NCBI GenBank assembly: GCA_030653935.1
Contig: JAURYL010000022.1
Coordinates: 1 to 64,000, forward strand
Direction of reading: 5' to 3'
Length of the DNA stretch: 64,000 bases
DNA from: Pseudomonadota bacterium
Lineage (GTDB): Bacteria; Pseudomonadota; Gammaproteobacteria; Burkholderiales; Thiobacillaceae
The position numbers were made by a program, and so were the translations under genes. Below, in pieces: positions 53,874 to 63,081 of the stretch. Under the pieces are notes generated by a model. That model saw nothing but the letters and a program-made list of their open reading frames with translations. It ran no database searches and was not told the DNA's origin. Within the stretch, counting starts at the first letter, position 1. Each line of letters begins with the position of its first letter.

Positions 53874-56639
53874 ATGCATCCAAAAAACCTCAGCCTGAAG
53901 CTGCGTCTGGTCGCCGTGATCGGCGTCCTGGCGCTGCTTGGTTCGCTGCTTCTGAGCAGCCTGGCGAGCCAGCTCAGCCGTCGCCAGATCGAGCACGACC
54001 AGAGTGCGTTGCTGGAGAACATCGCGGTGCGGATGACCTCGCAACTGGCGCAGGACATGAGCACGCGCGCCGGCGAGCTGTTGTTCCTGTCACATCTGGA
54101 TCGCGTCCGCGAACGAGGCTATCCCGCCGAGAAGAAACAGGCGTTGTTCGACCAGGTGCGCGCCGCCTATCCGTTCTACGCCTGGATCGGCATCACCGAC
54201 CGCGACGGCAACATCGTCGCCGGCACCGACGGCAAGCTGGTCGGCAAGAGCGTGGCGCAGCGCGACTGGTTTCTCAAGGGGCGCGACGGCCTGCATTTCG
54301 GTGACGCCCACGATGCCTTCCTGCTGGCCAAATTCCTGCCGAAACCGAAATGGGACGACTTGCCGCTACGGCTGGTCGACATTTCGGCGCCGGTATTCGA
54401 TGAAAAAGGCGAGTTGCTCGGTGTCCTCTGCGGCCATCTGAGCCTCGACTGGGCTTTCGAGGCGCGCGAGCGGATGCCGGATCAACTCGCGCGCGAGCAT
54501 CTCGATCTGGTGGTGTTGAACCGTGAGGGCAAGGTGCTCATGGGCACCCCGACGCTGCCCTCGCTCAAGGTCGACCTGAGCGGCCTCGGCATCGTCAGTG
54601 GCGTTGGCGAAGGCCGGCCATTGGTGGAGACCTGGCCGGACGGCCAACGTTATCTTGCCGCCATAGCGCGCGACGCCGGCTTTCGCAACTACCCCGGCCT
54701 CGCCTGGTCGGTGCTGGTACGCAAACCGGAGGCGGTCGCCTTCGCGCCGGCGGCGACGCTGTCGCGCTGGATTCTGCTGGGCGGTCTGGTCACCGCGCTG
54801 CTGTTCGCCCTGGCGTTGTGGACGGTGCTGAAACGCGCCTTGCGGCCACTGGAGCAAATCAGCGCCGCCGCCGAGCGCATTCGCCTGGAAGATCTCACGG
54901 CGACGATTCCCCAACCCGAGGGCGATGGCGAACTGGCATCGTTCGCTCGTTCCCTGACCGCGCTGGTGAGCACGTTACAAGCGCGCAACGCCGAATTGCG
55001 CCTGATCAGCCGGGTGTTCGAGGAGAGCGGCCAGGGCATTCTTGTCACCGACGCGGAAAACCACATCGTGCGGGTCAACCAGGCTTTCACCCGGATTACC
55101 GGCTATGCCCCGCAAGAGGTGTTCGGCCAGAACCCGAAGCTGCTGGCATCGGGTTTCCAGGATGCGGATTTCTATCAGGCGATGTGGTCGGCGATCAATG
55201 AACTTGGCGTCTGGCGCGGCGAGATCAGCAATCGCAACAAGGATGGCGAGCTTTATATGGAGTGGCTGACCATCAACGTCCTGCGCGACGAGCAGGGCCA
55301 GGTCAGCCATCACATCGCCCTGTTCGACGACATCACCGAGCGCAAACAGATCGACGCGGAACTGGAGCGCCATCGTCACCGCCTTGAGACGATGGTTGAG
55401 GAACGCACTGCGCAGCTCACCGCGACGAATCATGAGCTGGAGATCGCGCGCGACCTGGCGGAGGACGCCACCCGCGCCAAGAGCGCGTTCCTCGCCAACA
55501 TGAGCCACGAGATACGCACGCCGATGAACGCCATCCTGGGCATGGCCCATTTGATGCGGCGCGCGGGCGTGACGGCGAAACAGCGCGAGCAGCTGGACAC
55601 GATCCGCAATGCCGCGCAGCACCTGCTCAATGTCATCAACGGCATCCTCGACCTGTCCAGGATCGATGCCGGAAAGCTCGCGCTCGAGCGCGTCCATGTC
55701 CAGGGAGACAGCCTCCTGGCCAATGTCGCCTCCATGCTCGCCGAGCGCGCCGCCGCCAGGGGCCTGAGCCTGCGCGTGGAGGCGGAGCGGTTTCCCGGCA
55801 ACCTGCTGGGTGATCCGACCCGGCTCACCCAGGCGCTGCTCAACTTTGCCGGCAACGCCATCAAGTTCACCGAGGGCGGCGAGATCGTCCTGCATGGCCG
55901 CGTCCTGGAAGAAGACGACGCGAGCGCGCTGTTGCGTTTTGAGGTGCGGGATGGCGGCATCGGCATCGCGCCGGAGGCGCTCTCCCGCCTGTTCGCGGCC
56001 TTCGAACAGGCGGACGCCTCCACCACCCGCAAGTATGGCGGCAGCGGCCTCGGGCTTGTGATCAGCCGCCGTCTGGCGCGGCTCATGGGGGGCGAGGCCG
56101 GGGCCGAGAGCACACCGGGGGTCGGCAGCACCTTCTGGTTCAGCGCGCGCCTGGACAAGGGCGAGGTGGCGGCGGTCGAGCGCGTCGCCGTGGCGAACGG
56201 CGATGACGCGGAGGCGATCCTGGCGCGCGACCACACGGGCACGCGCATCCTGCTGGTCGAGGATGAGCCGGTCAACCGCATGGTGGCGCTGGAACTGCTG
56301 GCGGACACGGGGCTGTGCGTGGAGACCGCCGCGGATGGCGGCGAGGCCCTGCGCAAGGCCGGCGATACCGCCTACGCGCTGATACTGATGGACATGCAGA
56401 TGCCGGAAATGGACGGCATCGAGGCCACACGGCGCATTCGCCAGTTGCCCGGCCACGCCACGACACCGATCCTCGCGATGACCGCGAATGCCTTCGCCGA
56501 GGACAGGGAGCGTTGCTTCGCCGCCGGCATGAACGACTTCCTCGCCAAGCCGGTGGATCCCGACAAACTGTTCGTCACCCTGCTGAAGTGGCTGGCTCAG
56601 GGCCGGGAACGCGGCGCCGCCGGCGCGGGGGAAGCATGA
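53874..56639 (+). CDS. Hybrid sensor histidine kinase (Cache-HAMP-PAS-HisKA-HATPase-REC)
   Basis: This protein is about 921 aa. The first membrane helix ([19 protein letters not shown]) precedes a dCache-like periplasmic domain ([20 protein letters not shown]). A second helix near residue 305, HAMP and PAS ([20 protein letters not shown]) follow. The phosphoacceptor is in [14 protein letters not shown], the ATPase boxes are in [16 protein letters not shown] and [19 protein letters not shown], and a receiver domain has [13 protein letters not shown] and the phospho-Asp in [16 protein letters not shown] 53856 is an alternative start. The stop overlaps tsaC (ATGA). Confidence 0.9.
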   Translation: MHPKNLSLKLRLVAVIGVLALLGSLLLSSLASQLSRRQIEHDQSALLENIAVRMTSQLAQDMSTRAGELLFLSHLDRVRERGYPAEKKQALFDQVRAAYPFYAWIGITDRDGNIVAGTDGKLVGKSVAQRDWFLKGRDGLHFGDAHDAFLLAKFLPKPKWDDLPLRLVDISAPVFDEKGELLGVLCGHLSLDWAFEARERMPDQLAREHLDLVVLNREGKVLMGTPTLPSLKVDLSGLGIVSGVGEGRPLVETWPDGQRYLAAIARDAGFRNYPGLAWSVLVRKPEAVAFAPAATLSRWILLGGLVTALLFALALWTVLKRALRPLEQISAAAERIRLEDLTATIPQPEGDGELASFARSLTALVSTLQARNAELRLISRVFEESGQGILVTDAENHIVRVNQAFTRITGYAPQEVFGQNPKLLASGFQDADFYQAMWSAINELGVWRGEISNRNKDGELYMEWLTINVLRDEQGQVSHHIALFDDITERKQIDAELERHRHRLETMVEERTAQLTATNHELEIARDLAEDATRAKSAFLANMSHEIRTPMNAILGMAHLMRRAGVTAKQREQLDTIRNAAQHLLNVINGILDLSRIDAGKLALERVHVQGDSLLANVASMLAERAAARGLSLRVEAERFPGNLLGDPTRLTQALLNFAGNAIKFTEGGEIVLHGRVLEEDDASALLRFEVRDGGIGIAPEALSRLFAAFEQADASTTRKYGGSGLGLVISRRLARLMGGEAGAESTPGVGSTFWFSARLDKGEVAAVERVAVANGDDAEAILARDHTGTRILLVEDEPVNRMVALELLADTGLCVETAADGGEALRKAGDTAYALILMDMQMPEMDGIEATRRIRQLPGHATTPILAMTANAFAEDRERCFAAGMNDFLAKPVDPDKLFVTLLKWLAQGRERGAAGAGEA

Positions 56640-57190
56640 CGCCGCTGCCTGATATCCGCCGCGTGCGCGCCTGGCTGAAACGCGGCGGTGTGATCGCCTA
56701 CGCCACCGAATCCTGTTTCGGCCTCGGTTGCGACCCGCGCAACGCCCGCGCGGTGCGGCGGATTCTCGCCTTGAAGCGGCGGCCGCGAGCCAAGGGGTTG
56801 ATTCTGATCGGTTCCGAATTTGCTCAGTTCAAGCGCTTCCTGGCGCCGCTTCCGGCGTCTCTGGTCGCGCGTTTCCCGCAATGGTGGCCGGGGCCGAATA
56901 CCCTGTTGTTGCCCGCCGCGCGGCATTGCCCGCGCCTGCTCTGTGGCCGCCACGAGCGGTTGGCGGTGCGGCTGACGGCGCATTGCGAGACCGCGCGTCT
57001 GTGCCAGGCGCTGGGCATGGCCCTGGTCTCCACCAGCGCCAATCGCGCGGGCCGGCGCTCCCTGAAGACCGCGGCCGCCTGCCGTCAGGCCTTCGGCCCC
57101 GGGGTCTGGGTGCTGCCTGGGCGTATCGGTCGCCGGCGCGGCCCCTCCACCATCCTCGATCCATTTTCCGGAACGGTGTTTCGCGTCTGA
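56636..57190 (+). CDS. tsaC: L-threonylcarbamoyladenylate synthase (TsaC/Sua5 family)
   Basis: This 184-aa protein has the YrdC fold: [54 protein letters not shown] and [11 protein letters not shown]. It makes the precursor for t6A at position 37 of ANN-decoding tRNAs. Length fits bacterial TsaC. It overlaps the kinase gene by 4 nt. Confidence 0.93.
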   Translation: MTPLPDIRRVRAWLKRGGVIAYATESCFGLGCDPRNARAVRRILALKRRPRAKGLILIGSEFAQFKRFLAPLPASLVARFPQWWPGPNTLLLPAARHCPRLLCGRHERLAVRLTAHCETARLCQALGMALVSTSANRAGRRSLKTAAACRQAFGPGVWVLPGRIGRRRGPSTILDPFSGTVFRV

Positions 57191-57211
57191 GCGCGGGACT
57201 GTCGCTGACCT

Positions 57212-58789
57212 TTGTTTCCCGTTTCCTGGCAGGTTCTGCTCGCTTATGCCCTGTGCAGCCTGGTGCTGGACGCCGCGAGCAACCCACAGACGGTGTTGCC
57301 GCTGGCGCTGGTGCCGTGGACGCCACCCATCGGCCTCGCCCTGGCTTTTCTCCTGCTCCACGGCAGTCGCTACGCGCCCTGGCTGATCGCCGTCACCTTC
57401 CTGCTCGGTTTGCCGGTTCATGGTCAGCCCGGCGACTGGCTGGCCGCGTTGTGGGCGGCCACCCTGCTGATGCTCGGCTTGCTCGGTATCAGTACCTGGC
57501 TGATTCGTGGCCTGAAGATCGATTCCGGCCTGTCCAGCCAGCGAGATCTGTCCTGGTTCGTGGTCGCGGCCGTGGTCGGCGCCATGCTCGATTCCGGGGT
57601 CCATGTCTTCGCGCGCAGCCCGGAGGCGGCGCCGGACGTCTGGGCCTGGGGCGCCGATCTGGTGAACTACTGGGTGGGGGCGTTGATCCGCCTGCTCGTC
57701 ATCGCGCCCCTGGTGCTGGTGCATGCCCGCCACGACTGGGCCGCCTGGCGTAGCTGGCGGCCAAGCCGGGAAATGATCCTGCAGGCGATCACCATCGCCG
57801 TCGCCCTGGCGGTGATTTTTGGCCTCAAGTTCACCGACGAATTCAAGTTCTTCTACTTGCTGTTCCTGCCGCTGATCTGGGTCGCCATGCGCCACGGCAT
57901 CCAGGGCGCCACCGCCGCGCTTGCCTATATCCATATCGGGCTCAACGCCATCCTCGAATGGCGCGGCCTGCACGTGGTGGCGGTGGTGGAGTTCCAGATG
58001 CTGATGCTGGGCCTGACCATCACCGGCCTGTTTCTCGGGCTCACCGTCAGTGCCCGCCGCGCGGCGGAAGAAAAGCTGCACCAGCGCGAAGCCGAGCTCA
58101 ACCAGGCGATGCGCCTGGCCGCCGCCGGTGAAATGACGCAGGCCATCGCCCACGAACTCAACCAGCCACTGTCCGCCCTCGCCAACTACGCGCGCGCCAG
58201 CCGGGCGATGCTGGACGCGCCGGAACAACATGGCACGTTGCTGGCCGAGACGCTTGGCAAGATCGACCGCGAAGCCACCCGCGCCGGCCAGGTGGTGCAC
58301 CGCCTGCGCGAATTCTTCCGCGGCGGCGGCCTGCGCCTGGAGACGTTGAGCGCCGCCGAACTGATCGAGGAAGGCCTCGCCCCGGCGCGCCGCCGCGCCG
58401 AGCGCGCCGGCATCGCGGTCTCGGTCGATCTGCACGGCGACTTGCCGCTATTCCTGGCCGACCGCGTGCAGATGGGCACGGTGCTGCACAACCTGTTGGT
58501 GAACGCGATCGAGGCGATCGAGAGCGACGACCCGAAAACCCGCGCCATCGCCATCACCGTGCGGCAACTGGACGCCGGACGCCTGCGCTTCTGTGTGCGC
58601 GACAGCGGTCGCGGCGTGGTTCCGGAAATGCGCGGGCGGCTGTTCGAGTCCTTCGCCACCAGCAAGCCCGAGGGCATGGGCCTGGGGCTGACGATCAGCC
58701 GCACCCTGGTGGAGGCGCACGGCGGTGAACTGTTGCTGGATAATCTGCGCCCCACCCGTTTCTGTTTCACTCTACCGATCCAGCCATGA
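57212..58789 (+). CDS. MASE1-type membrane sensor histidine kinase
   Basis: This 525-aa protein has about eight N-terminal membrane helices (residues 5-270) in a MASE1-like sensor (LVPWTPPIGLALAFLLLHGS, YAPWLIAVTFLLGLPVHG). A FixL/NtrB-like kinase core follows: phospho-His in AAGEMTQAIAHELNQPLSAL, N box LHNLLVNAIEAIES and G box SKPEGMGLGLTISRTLVEAHGG. The first codon is TTG (57212). It overlaps the response-regulator gene by 4 nt, so the two form a FixLJ-style pair. Confidence 0.88.
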   Translation: MFPVSWQVLLAYALCSLVLDAASNPQTVLPLALVPWTPPIGLALAFLLLHGSRYAPWLIAVTFLLGLPVHGQPGDWLAALWAATLLMLGLLGISTWLIRGLKIDSGLSSQRDLSWFVVAAVVGAMLDSGVHVFARSPEAAPDVWAWGADLVNYWVGALIRLLVIAPLVLVHARHDWAAWRSWRPSREMILQAITIAVALAVIFGLKFTDEFKFFYLLFLPLIWVAMRHGIQGATAALAYIHIGLNAILEWRGLHVVAVVEFQMLMLGLTITGLFLGLTVSARRAAEEKLHQREAELNQAMRLAAAGEMTQAIAHELNQPLSALANYARASRAMLDAPEQHGTLLAETLGKIDREATRAGQVVHRLREFFRGGGLRLETLSAAELIEEGLAPARRRAERAGIAVSVDLHGDLPLFLADRVQMGTVLHNLLVNAIEAIESDDPKTRAIAITVRQLDAGRLRFCVRDSGRGVVPEMRGRLFESFATSKPEGMGLGLTISRTLVEAHGGELLLDNLRPTRFCFTLPIQP

Positions 58790-59403
58790 GCGAACCCATC
58801 ATCACCATCGTCGACGATGACGACGCCGTACGTGATTCACTGGCGTTGCTGCTCAATTTTCGCGGCTTTCGCTGCCGTGGTTTCGCCTGTGCCGAGGAGT
58901 GCCTGGCGGAGTGGCAGCCGGATTGGCGCGGCTGTTTGCTGCTGGACCTGCGCATGGGCGGCATGGATGGCCTCGCCCTGCAAAGCGCTCTGGCCGAACG
59001 CGGCTCGCGCCTGCCGGTGGTGTTCCTCACCGGCCATGGCGATATCGCTCATGCCCGCGCGGCGCTCAAGGCCGGCGCCGTCGATTTCCTGGAAAAACCC
59101 TATGCCGAGGCGGCGCTGCTGGAAGCCGTGCGCGAGGCGGTGGCGCGTGACACACGGCAACAGGCCGAACACGTCTATTCCAATGAAATCGTCATGCGCA
59201 TGGCGCGCCTGTCGGAACGCGAACGTCAGGTCATGGAGTTCGCCGTCGCCGGCAAGCCCAATCGGGAAATTGCCGTCCTCCTGGAGATCAGCCCGCGCAC
59301 CGTGGAAGTCTTCAAGGCGCGCATGATGGAGAAGATGCAGGCGCGCAGCCTGCCGGAGTTGGTGCGCATGCGGATGGGGTCGGGGGTGAAGCTCCCGCCC
59401 TGA
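58786..59403 (+). CDS. FixJ-family response regulator
   Basis: This 205-aa protein has a receiver domain (ITIVDDDDAVRDSLALLLN; phospho-Asp in CLLLDLRMGGMDG; VFLTGHGDIAHARAALKAGA; DFLEKPY). A LuxR-type HTH follows (LSERERQVMEFAVAGKPNREIA .. ISPRTVEVFKARMMEKM). The sequence closely fits FixJ/TtrR-type regulators. It is coupled to the MASE1 kinase. TtrR-like members control tetrathionate respiration, which is of interest given the octaheme operon about 22 kb away, but this link is speculative. Confidence 0.92.
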   Translation: MSEPIITIVDDDDAVRDSLALLLNFRGFRCRGFACAEECLAEWQPDWRGCLLLDLRMGGMDGLALQSALAERGSRLPVVFLTGHGDIAHARAALKAGAVDFLEKPYAEAALLEAVREAVARDTRQQAEHVYSNEIVMRMARLSERERQVMEFAVAGKPNREIAVLLEISPRTVEVFKARMMEKMQARSLPELVRMRMGSGVKLPP

Positions 59404-59540
59404 ACGGGCGACGGCCCCAAAGCCAAATCACGACGGACTGAACGTGGTTTGGCGCAAACACACCATCCTCTGCTTGTATGGGTAACCCTTACGTGGCGAG
59501 ACGAATGCTCCCCGGCGCTCGGTAACCGAAAATTGCGCGG

Positions 59541-60125
59541 ATGCCCATAAAGAAATTCACACCCCATCCGTCTCGGGAAGAGGATGCCACCGTCAGTTGG
59601 GCACGGCGAAAGGAAACCATCCGTGGCGCGCTCAAACTGTTCCGTGTGTTGCTGGATGCGGTGAAGCGACACGCCGAGTGGGTGGAGTCGCACCATGGCA
59701 TCGGCGGCGCGCAACTTTGGGTGCTCTGGGAGCTGAGCCACACCCCCGGCATGCGCGCCGTGGACTTGGCCAAGAACATGGCGGTGCATCGCCACACGGC
59801 CGAGGCCATGCTCAATGAACTGTTGGCGAAAAACCTGGTCAGGTTCGAGACGGGTGGCGAAGCGCAGTCCCCCGTTTACTTCCTGACGCCCTTTGGCCAG
59901 CGCATCGCGGAGGCCTCGCCGGAACACGGCCAGGGGGTACTGAAGGCCGCTCTGGAGCAACTCCCGGATGCCGCGTTGGAGCAAGTTGTCGCTTCGATGC
60001 GCGCCGTTACCGAAAGCCTGCCCTTCCGCGAGGATCGCGCGGCGTTGCGGCCGCTGGCGGATCTATTGCGACCAACCGCGCATGAAGCGGCCCCTGGAAG
60101 TCCTCGAAACAAACCGGAGAAATGA
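59541..60125 (+). CDS. MarR-family transcriptional regulator
   Basis: This 194-aa protein has a winged HTH: GGAQLWVLWELSHTPGMRAV, DLAKNMAVHRHTAEAMLNEL, LAKNLVRFETGGEAQSP and YFLTPFGQRIAE. Helical dimerisation arms lie on both sides. It stands one base before the channel-like gene and probably controls it. Ligand unknown. Confidence 0.82.
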   Translation: MPIKKFTPHPSREEDATVSWARRKETIRGALKLFRVLLDAVKRHAEWVESHHGIGGAQLWVLWELSHTPGMRAVDLAKNMAVHRHTAEAMLNELLAKNLVRFETGGEAQSPVYFLTPFGQRIAEASPEHGQGVLKAALEQLPDAALEQVVASMRAVTESLPFREDRAALRPLADLLRPTAHEAAPGSPRNKPEK

Positions 60126-60126
60126 C

Positions 60127-60795
60127 ATGGACACACAGATCGACCTGTTCTTGACCTCGTTGCAAGCGTTCTGGGGGCAGATTGCCATATTTCTGCCGAA
60201 GCTCCTCGCCGCCGCCGTGCTGCTGCTGGCGGGCTGGCTGCTGGCCAGGTTGCTGCGCGCCGGCATGAAGCGTGGCCTGGAAGCCCTGGGTTTCGAGCGG
60301 ATCGCGGACAGTTCCGGCCTGGAAGCCCTGTTGCGCCAGGGAGGGGTGGAACTGTCGCTCTCCGGGCTCATCGCCGGCCTGGTTTACTGGCTGGTGTTGC
60401 TGGTGGTCGCTGTCTCCGCCGCCAACAGCCTGGGGCTGGATGCCGTCGCGGGTCTGGTCAATCGGGTGGTGTTGTATCTCCCCAATGTCATGGTCGCGAT
60501 CCTGGTGCTGTTGTTCGGAACCTTGTTCGCGCGTTTCCTCAACCGTCTGCTGTTCGCCTGGCTGAGCGGCATCAAGGCGCCGGCCGCGCTGACCATCAGT
60601 ACCGGCATGGAATACTCGATACAGGTGTTTGCCCTGTTCATCGCCCTGGAGCAGCTTCAGCTCGGCACTACCCTGCTTACCGTGGCCTTCGCCATCGCCT
60701 TCGGCGGCCTGGTCCTCGCCATGTCGCTGGCATTCGGGCTGGGTGGTCGCGAATGGGCGGCCGAGCGGATCAAGCACTGGTCGGTCAAGTCCTGA
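60127..60795 (+). CDS. Small mechanosensitive-channel-like membrane protein (TM-helix repeat)
   Basis: This 222-aa protein has four or more membrane helices: LPKLLAAAVLLLAGWLLARLL, LSGLIAGLVYWLVLLVVAVSAA, VVLYLPNVMVAILVLLFGTLFARF and LLTVAFAIAFGGLVLAMSLAFGLGG. They are arranged as the conserved TM helices seen in MscS-related proteins. The usual MscS beta domain and cytoplasmic cage are missing. It follows the MarR gene directly and is likely in the same transcript. Confidence 0.82.
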   Translation: MDTQIDLFLTSLQAFWGQIAIFLPKLLAAAVLLLAGWLLARLLRAGMKRGLEALGFERIADSSGLEALLRQGGVELSLSGLIAGLVYWLVLLVVAVSAANSLGLDAVAGLVNRVVLYLPNVMVAILVLLFGTLFARFLNRLLFAWLSGIKAPAALTISTGMEYSIQVFALFIALEQLQLGTTLLTVAFAIAFGGLVLAMSLAFGLGGREWAAERIKHWSVKS

Positions 60796-61150
60796 CGCCA
60801 TTCCCGCCCCGGCTCGGGGGAACATGTAAGCGCCGCGACGTCATCGCGGCGGCCGCATACGTGATCCCCTTACGCGCCCCCGCTAATTCAGACCCGCACG
60901 TATTTTTTTATTATCGCGACCGGCTTTCATCACGATACGTCTTCATGCAAGTACCCGCGTTCGCAACAGGTTCCAAGCAGCAAACTTCGCTCGCCGACAT
61001 TTCGGCCAGCCGATTCGCTTCTTTCTTTCATGCTGGTCGCGTTTCCGCTCATGTCGTTGAGCATCGCGGTCAGCCATCTCTACATCGGGTGGCACGCTAC
61101 ACCTGATTAAACGAGTCCCTTGAGCAGGACAGCTGCATGCGATAGCAGCA
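60796..61150. other. Intergenic region with possible small transcript or micro-ORF
   Basis: No convincing gene fills this stretch. A 26-codon frame on the plus strand (about 61030-61110) encodes a hydrophobic peptide starting MLVAFPLMSLSIAVSH, which could be a membrane microprotein. A small hairpin (GCTGC..GCAGC, 61132-61149) precedes a strong terminator. Together these suggest a short transcript ending at about 61184, but no promoter is identified with confidence. Confidence 0.3.
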
Positions 61151-61184
61151 TTTTTTTCAGGCGACTTCGGTCGCCTGTTTTTTT
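61151..61184. terminator. Strong bidirectional terminator
   Basis: Seven T residues, then an 8-bp stem CAGGCGAC-TTCG-GTCGCCTG with a UUCG tetraloop (61158-61177), then seven T residues. It terminates plus-strand transcription. The flanking T-run on the left is not an A-run, so minus-strand termination is less certain. Confidence 0.85.
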
Positions 61185-61256
61185 GCCCAGCCGGCGCGCG
61201 CTTCAAACTGATGTGGAAACCATGGTTGGCATGGCGAGGTGATCGTGAAACATCCG

Positions 61257-61351
61257 CCGTGGGAGCGGGCTTGCCCGCGATTGGCAACGCTTGGTATGTA
61301 GTGACGTGGAATATTGCGGTTGTAGGGGCGGGTTTGAAACCCGCCCCTACA
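61257..61351. repeat. REP-like half-element and second palindrome
   Basis: CCGTGGGAGCGGGCTTGCCC plus GCGA (61257-61280) matches an arm of the repeat at 37383. A compact palindrome TGTAGGGGCGGGTTT-GAA-ACCCGCCCCTACA follows (61321-61351). Both are unrelated to coding sequence. The remaining 227 bp before the symporter gene shows no further feature I can support. Confidence 0.8.
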
Positions 61352-61578
61352 ACGGGCCTCATCATGCGGGGCAGCCACTCTTGGGGTACGGCCACATCAG
61401 TTTGAATCGCACCCGGGTATTGGCCGCGGGGGCGATGAATCGCGGTAATTCACGGATAATCGCGGCGTTTCATCGCCACACGACCCTGGTGGATCAGGGC
61501 CGCGAGTGAATTCAGGCGTCGAGCGACCAACGACGCCGAACCTATCCAACTCAACGAATTGAACGAGAGGCCAATCCC

Positions 61579-63024
61579 ATGCTGTTGGGTTTCGTCATCC
61601 TTTATCTGCTCGTATCCGTCGGCGTCGGCATCTATGCCGCCACCCGCGTGCACAACGCCCGTGATTACATCGCCGCCGGTCGTTCGCTACCGCTCTACAT
61701 CGTCATGGCGATGGTGTTCGCCACCTGGTTTGGCGCCGAGACGGTGCTCGGTATTCCCGCCACCTTTATGGAGGAAGACCTGGGCGGTCTGATTTCCGAC
61801 CCCTTCGGCGCGGCGCTTTGCCTGGTCCTGTTCGGCTTGTTCTTCGCGCGCAAGTTGTACCGCATGAACCTGCTGACCATCGCGGACTATTACCGGGAGC
61901 GCTACGACCGCCGCGTCGAAGTCATTACCGGCATCGCCATCGCCTTGTCCTACCTGGGCTGGGTGTCGGCGCAGATCACCGCGTTGGGGCTGGTGTTCAA
62001 CGTGCTCTCTGACGGCCAGATTTCGCAGGCGCAGGGCATCCTGATCGGCGCCTCGGTGGTGTTGATGTACACCTTGTACGGTGGCATGTGGTCGGTGGCG
62101 CTGACCACTTTCATCCAGATGATCGTCATCGTTCTCGGCCTGTTATACATCGCCTGGTTGGTGGCGGGCATGACCGGCGGCGTCGCGCCGGTGATCGAGC
62201 ACGCGGCCGCCAACGACAAGTTCCATTTCTGGCCGGAGCTGAACGCGGTGGCGCTGGTCGCTTTCATCTCCGGCCTGATCACCATGGGGTTCGGCTCCAT
62301 TCCGCAGCAGGACGTGTTTCAGCGCGCCAACGCCTCAAAGAACGAAAACGTGGCGGTCTGGGGTACGGTCGCCGGTGGCGTCGCCTACTTCCTGTTCGCT
62401 GCTGTGCCTTTGTTTCTGGCCTATTCCGCCAATCTGATCGACCCCGCCCTGACCGCCCGCTGGCTCGCCGAGGACAGCCAGAAATTGCTGCCGGAACTGG
62501 TCAAGGGGCATCTGCCGCTGTTCGCGCAGGTGATTTTCTACGGCGCCCTGCTCTCGGTGATCATGTCCACCGCCTCCGGCACCCTGCTGGCGCCCTCGGT
62601 GACGATTTCGGAAAACGTGCTCAAGGGCTTCCTCACCCATCACAAACCGCTCTCGGAACAGAACTTGCTGCGGCTGACCCGCTGGGTGGTGGCGTGTTTC
62701 TCCGTGCTGGTGACGCTTTATGCGCTGTGGGCGCTGGGTGAGAATGCCGGCATCCATGAAATGGTGGAGAACGCCTACAAGGTCACACTGGTGGTGGCTT
62801 TCGTGCCGCTGGTCGCGGGGCTCTACTGGGCGCGCGCCAATACGGCGGGCGCCTATCTGGCCATCGGCATGGGGCTGGTCACTTGGTTGTCGCTGGAGGC
62901 CATCGCGCCCGAGGGCGACATGCCTCCGCATTTCGCCGGTTTCCTGATGAGTCTGACCGGCATGCTGCTGGGGTCGCTGCTGTTCACGCGGATGCCAGGG
63001 CGCAAGGTGTCGGAAAAAACGTAA
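61579..63024 (+). CDS. Sodium:solute symporter family transporter
   Basis: This 481-aa protein has 12-13 membrane helices of the SSS/PutP fold: LLGFVILYLLVSVGVGIYAATR at the start, ARDYIAAGRSLPLYIVMAMVFATWFGAETVLG, and the sodium-site region FGSIPQQDVFQRANASKNE. Helices such as VIFYGALLSVIMSTASGTLLAPS follow. The substrate cannot be told from sequence alone; it could be proline, a carboxylate or another organic solute. It stands alone between repeats and a GGDEF gene. Confidence 0.9.
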   Translation: MLLGFVILYLLVSVGVGIYAATRVHNARDYIAAGRSLPLYIVMAMVFATWFGAETVLGIPATFMEEDLGGLISDPFGAALCLVLFGLFFARKLYRMNLLTIADYYRERYDRRVEVITGIAIALSYLGWVSAQITALGLVFNVLSDGQISQAQGILIGASVVLMYTLYGGMWSVALTTFIQMIVIVLGLLYIAWLVAGMTGGVAPVIEHAAANDKFHFWPELNAVALVAFISGLITMGFGSIPQQDVFQRANASKNENVAVWGTVAGGVAYFLFAAVPLFLAYSANLIDPALTARWLAEDSQKLLPELVKGHLPLFAQVIFYGALLSVIMSTASGTLLAPSVTISENVLKGFLTHHKPLSEQNLLRLTRWVVACFSVLVTLYALWALGENAGIHEMVENAYKVTLVVAFVPLVAGLYWARANTAGAYLAIGMGLVTWLSLEAIAPEGDMPPHFAGFLMSLTGMLLGSLLFTRMPGRKVSEKT

Positions 63025-63081
63025 AGTAATATCCGGTTATGCCGATATATCTATTCCAAACTGTATAAGTTATCCGGGACC

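Noticed and set aside
54975-58435. Two long minus-strand frames (493 and 612 codons) opposite the kinase genes
   Set aside because: Both lie antisense to clear sensor kinase genes and lack domain motifs.
60943-61395. 150-codon minus-strand frame
   Set aside because: It contains VGAGFKPAPTT and GKPAPT phrases, which are the usual translation of REP-like repeats, and crosses a terminator.
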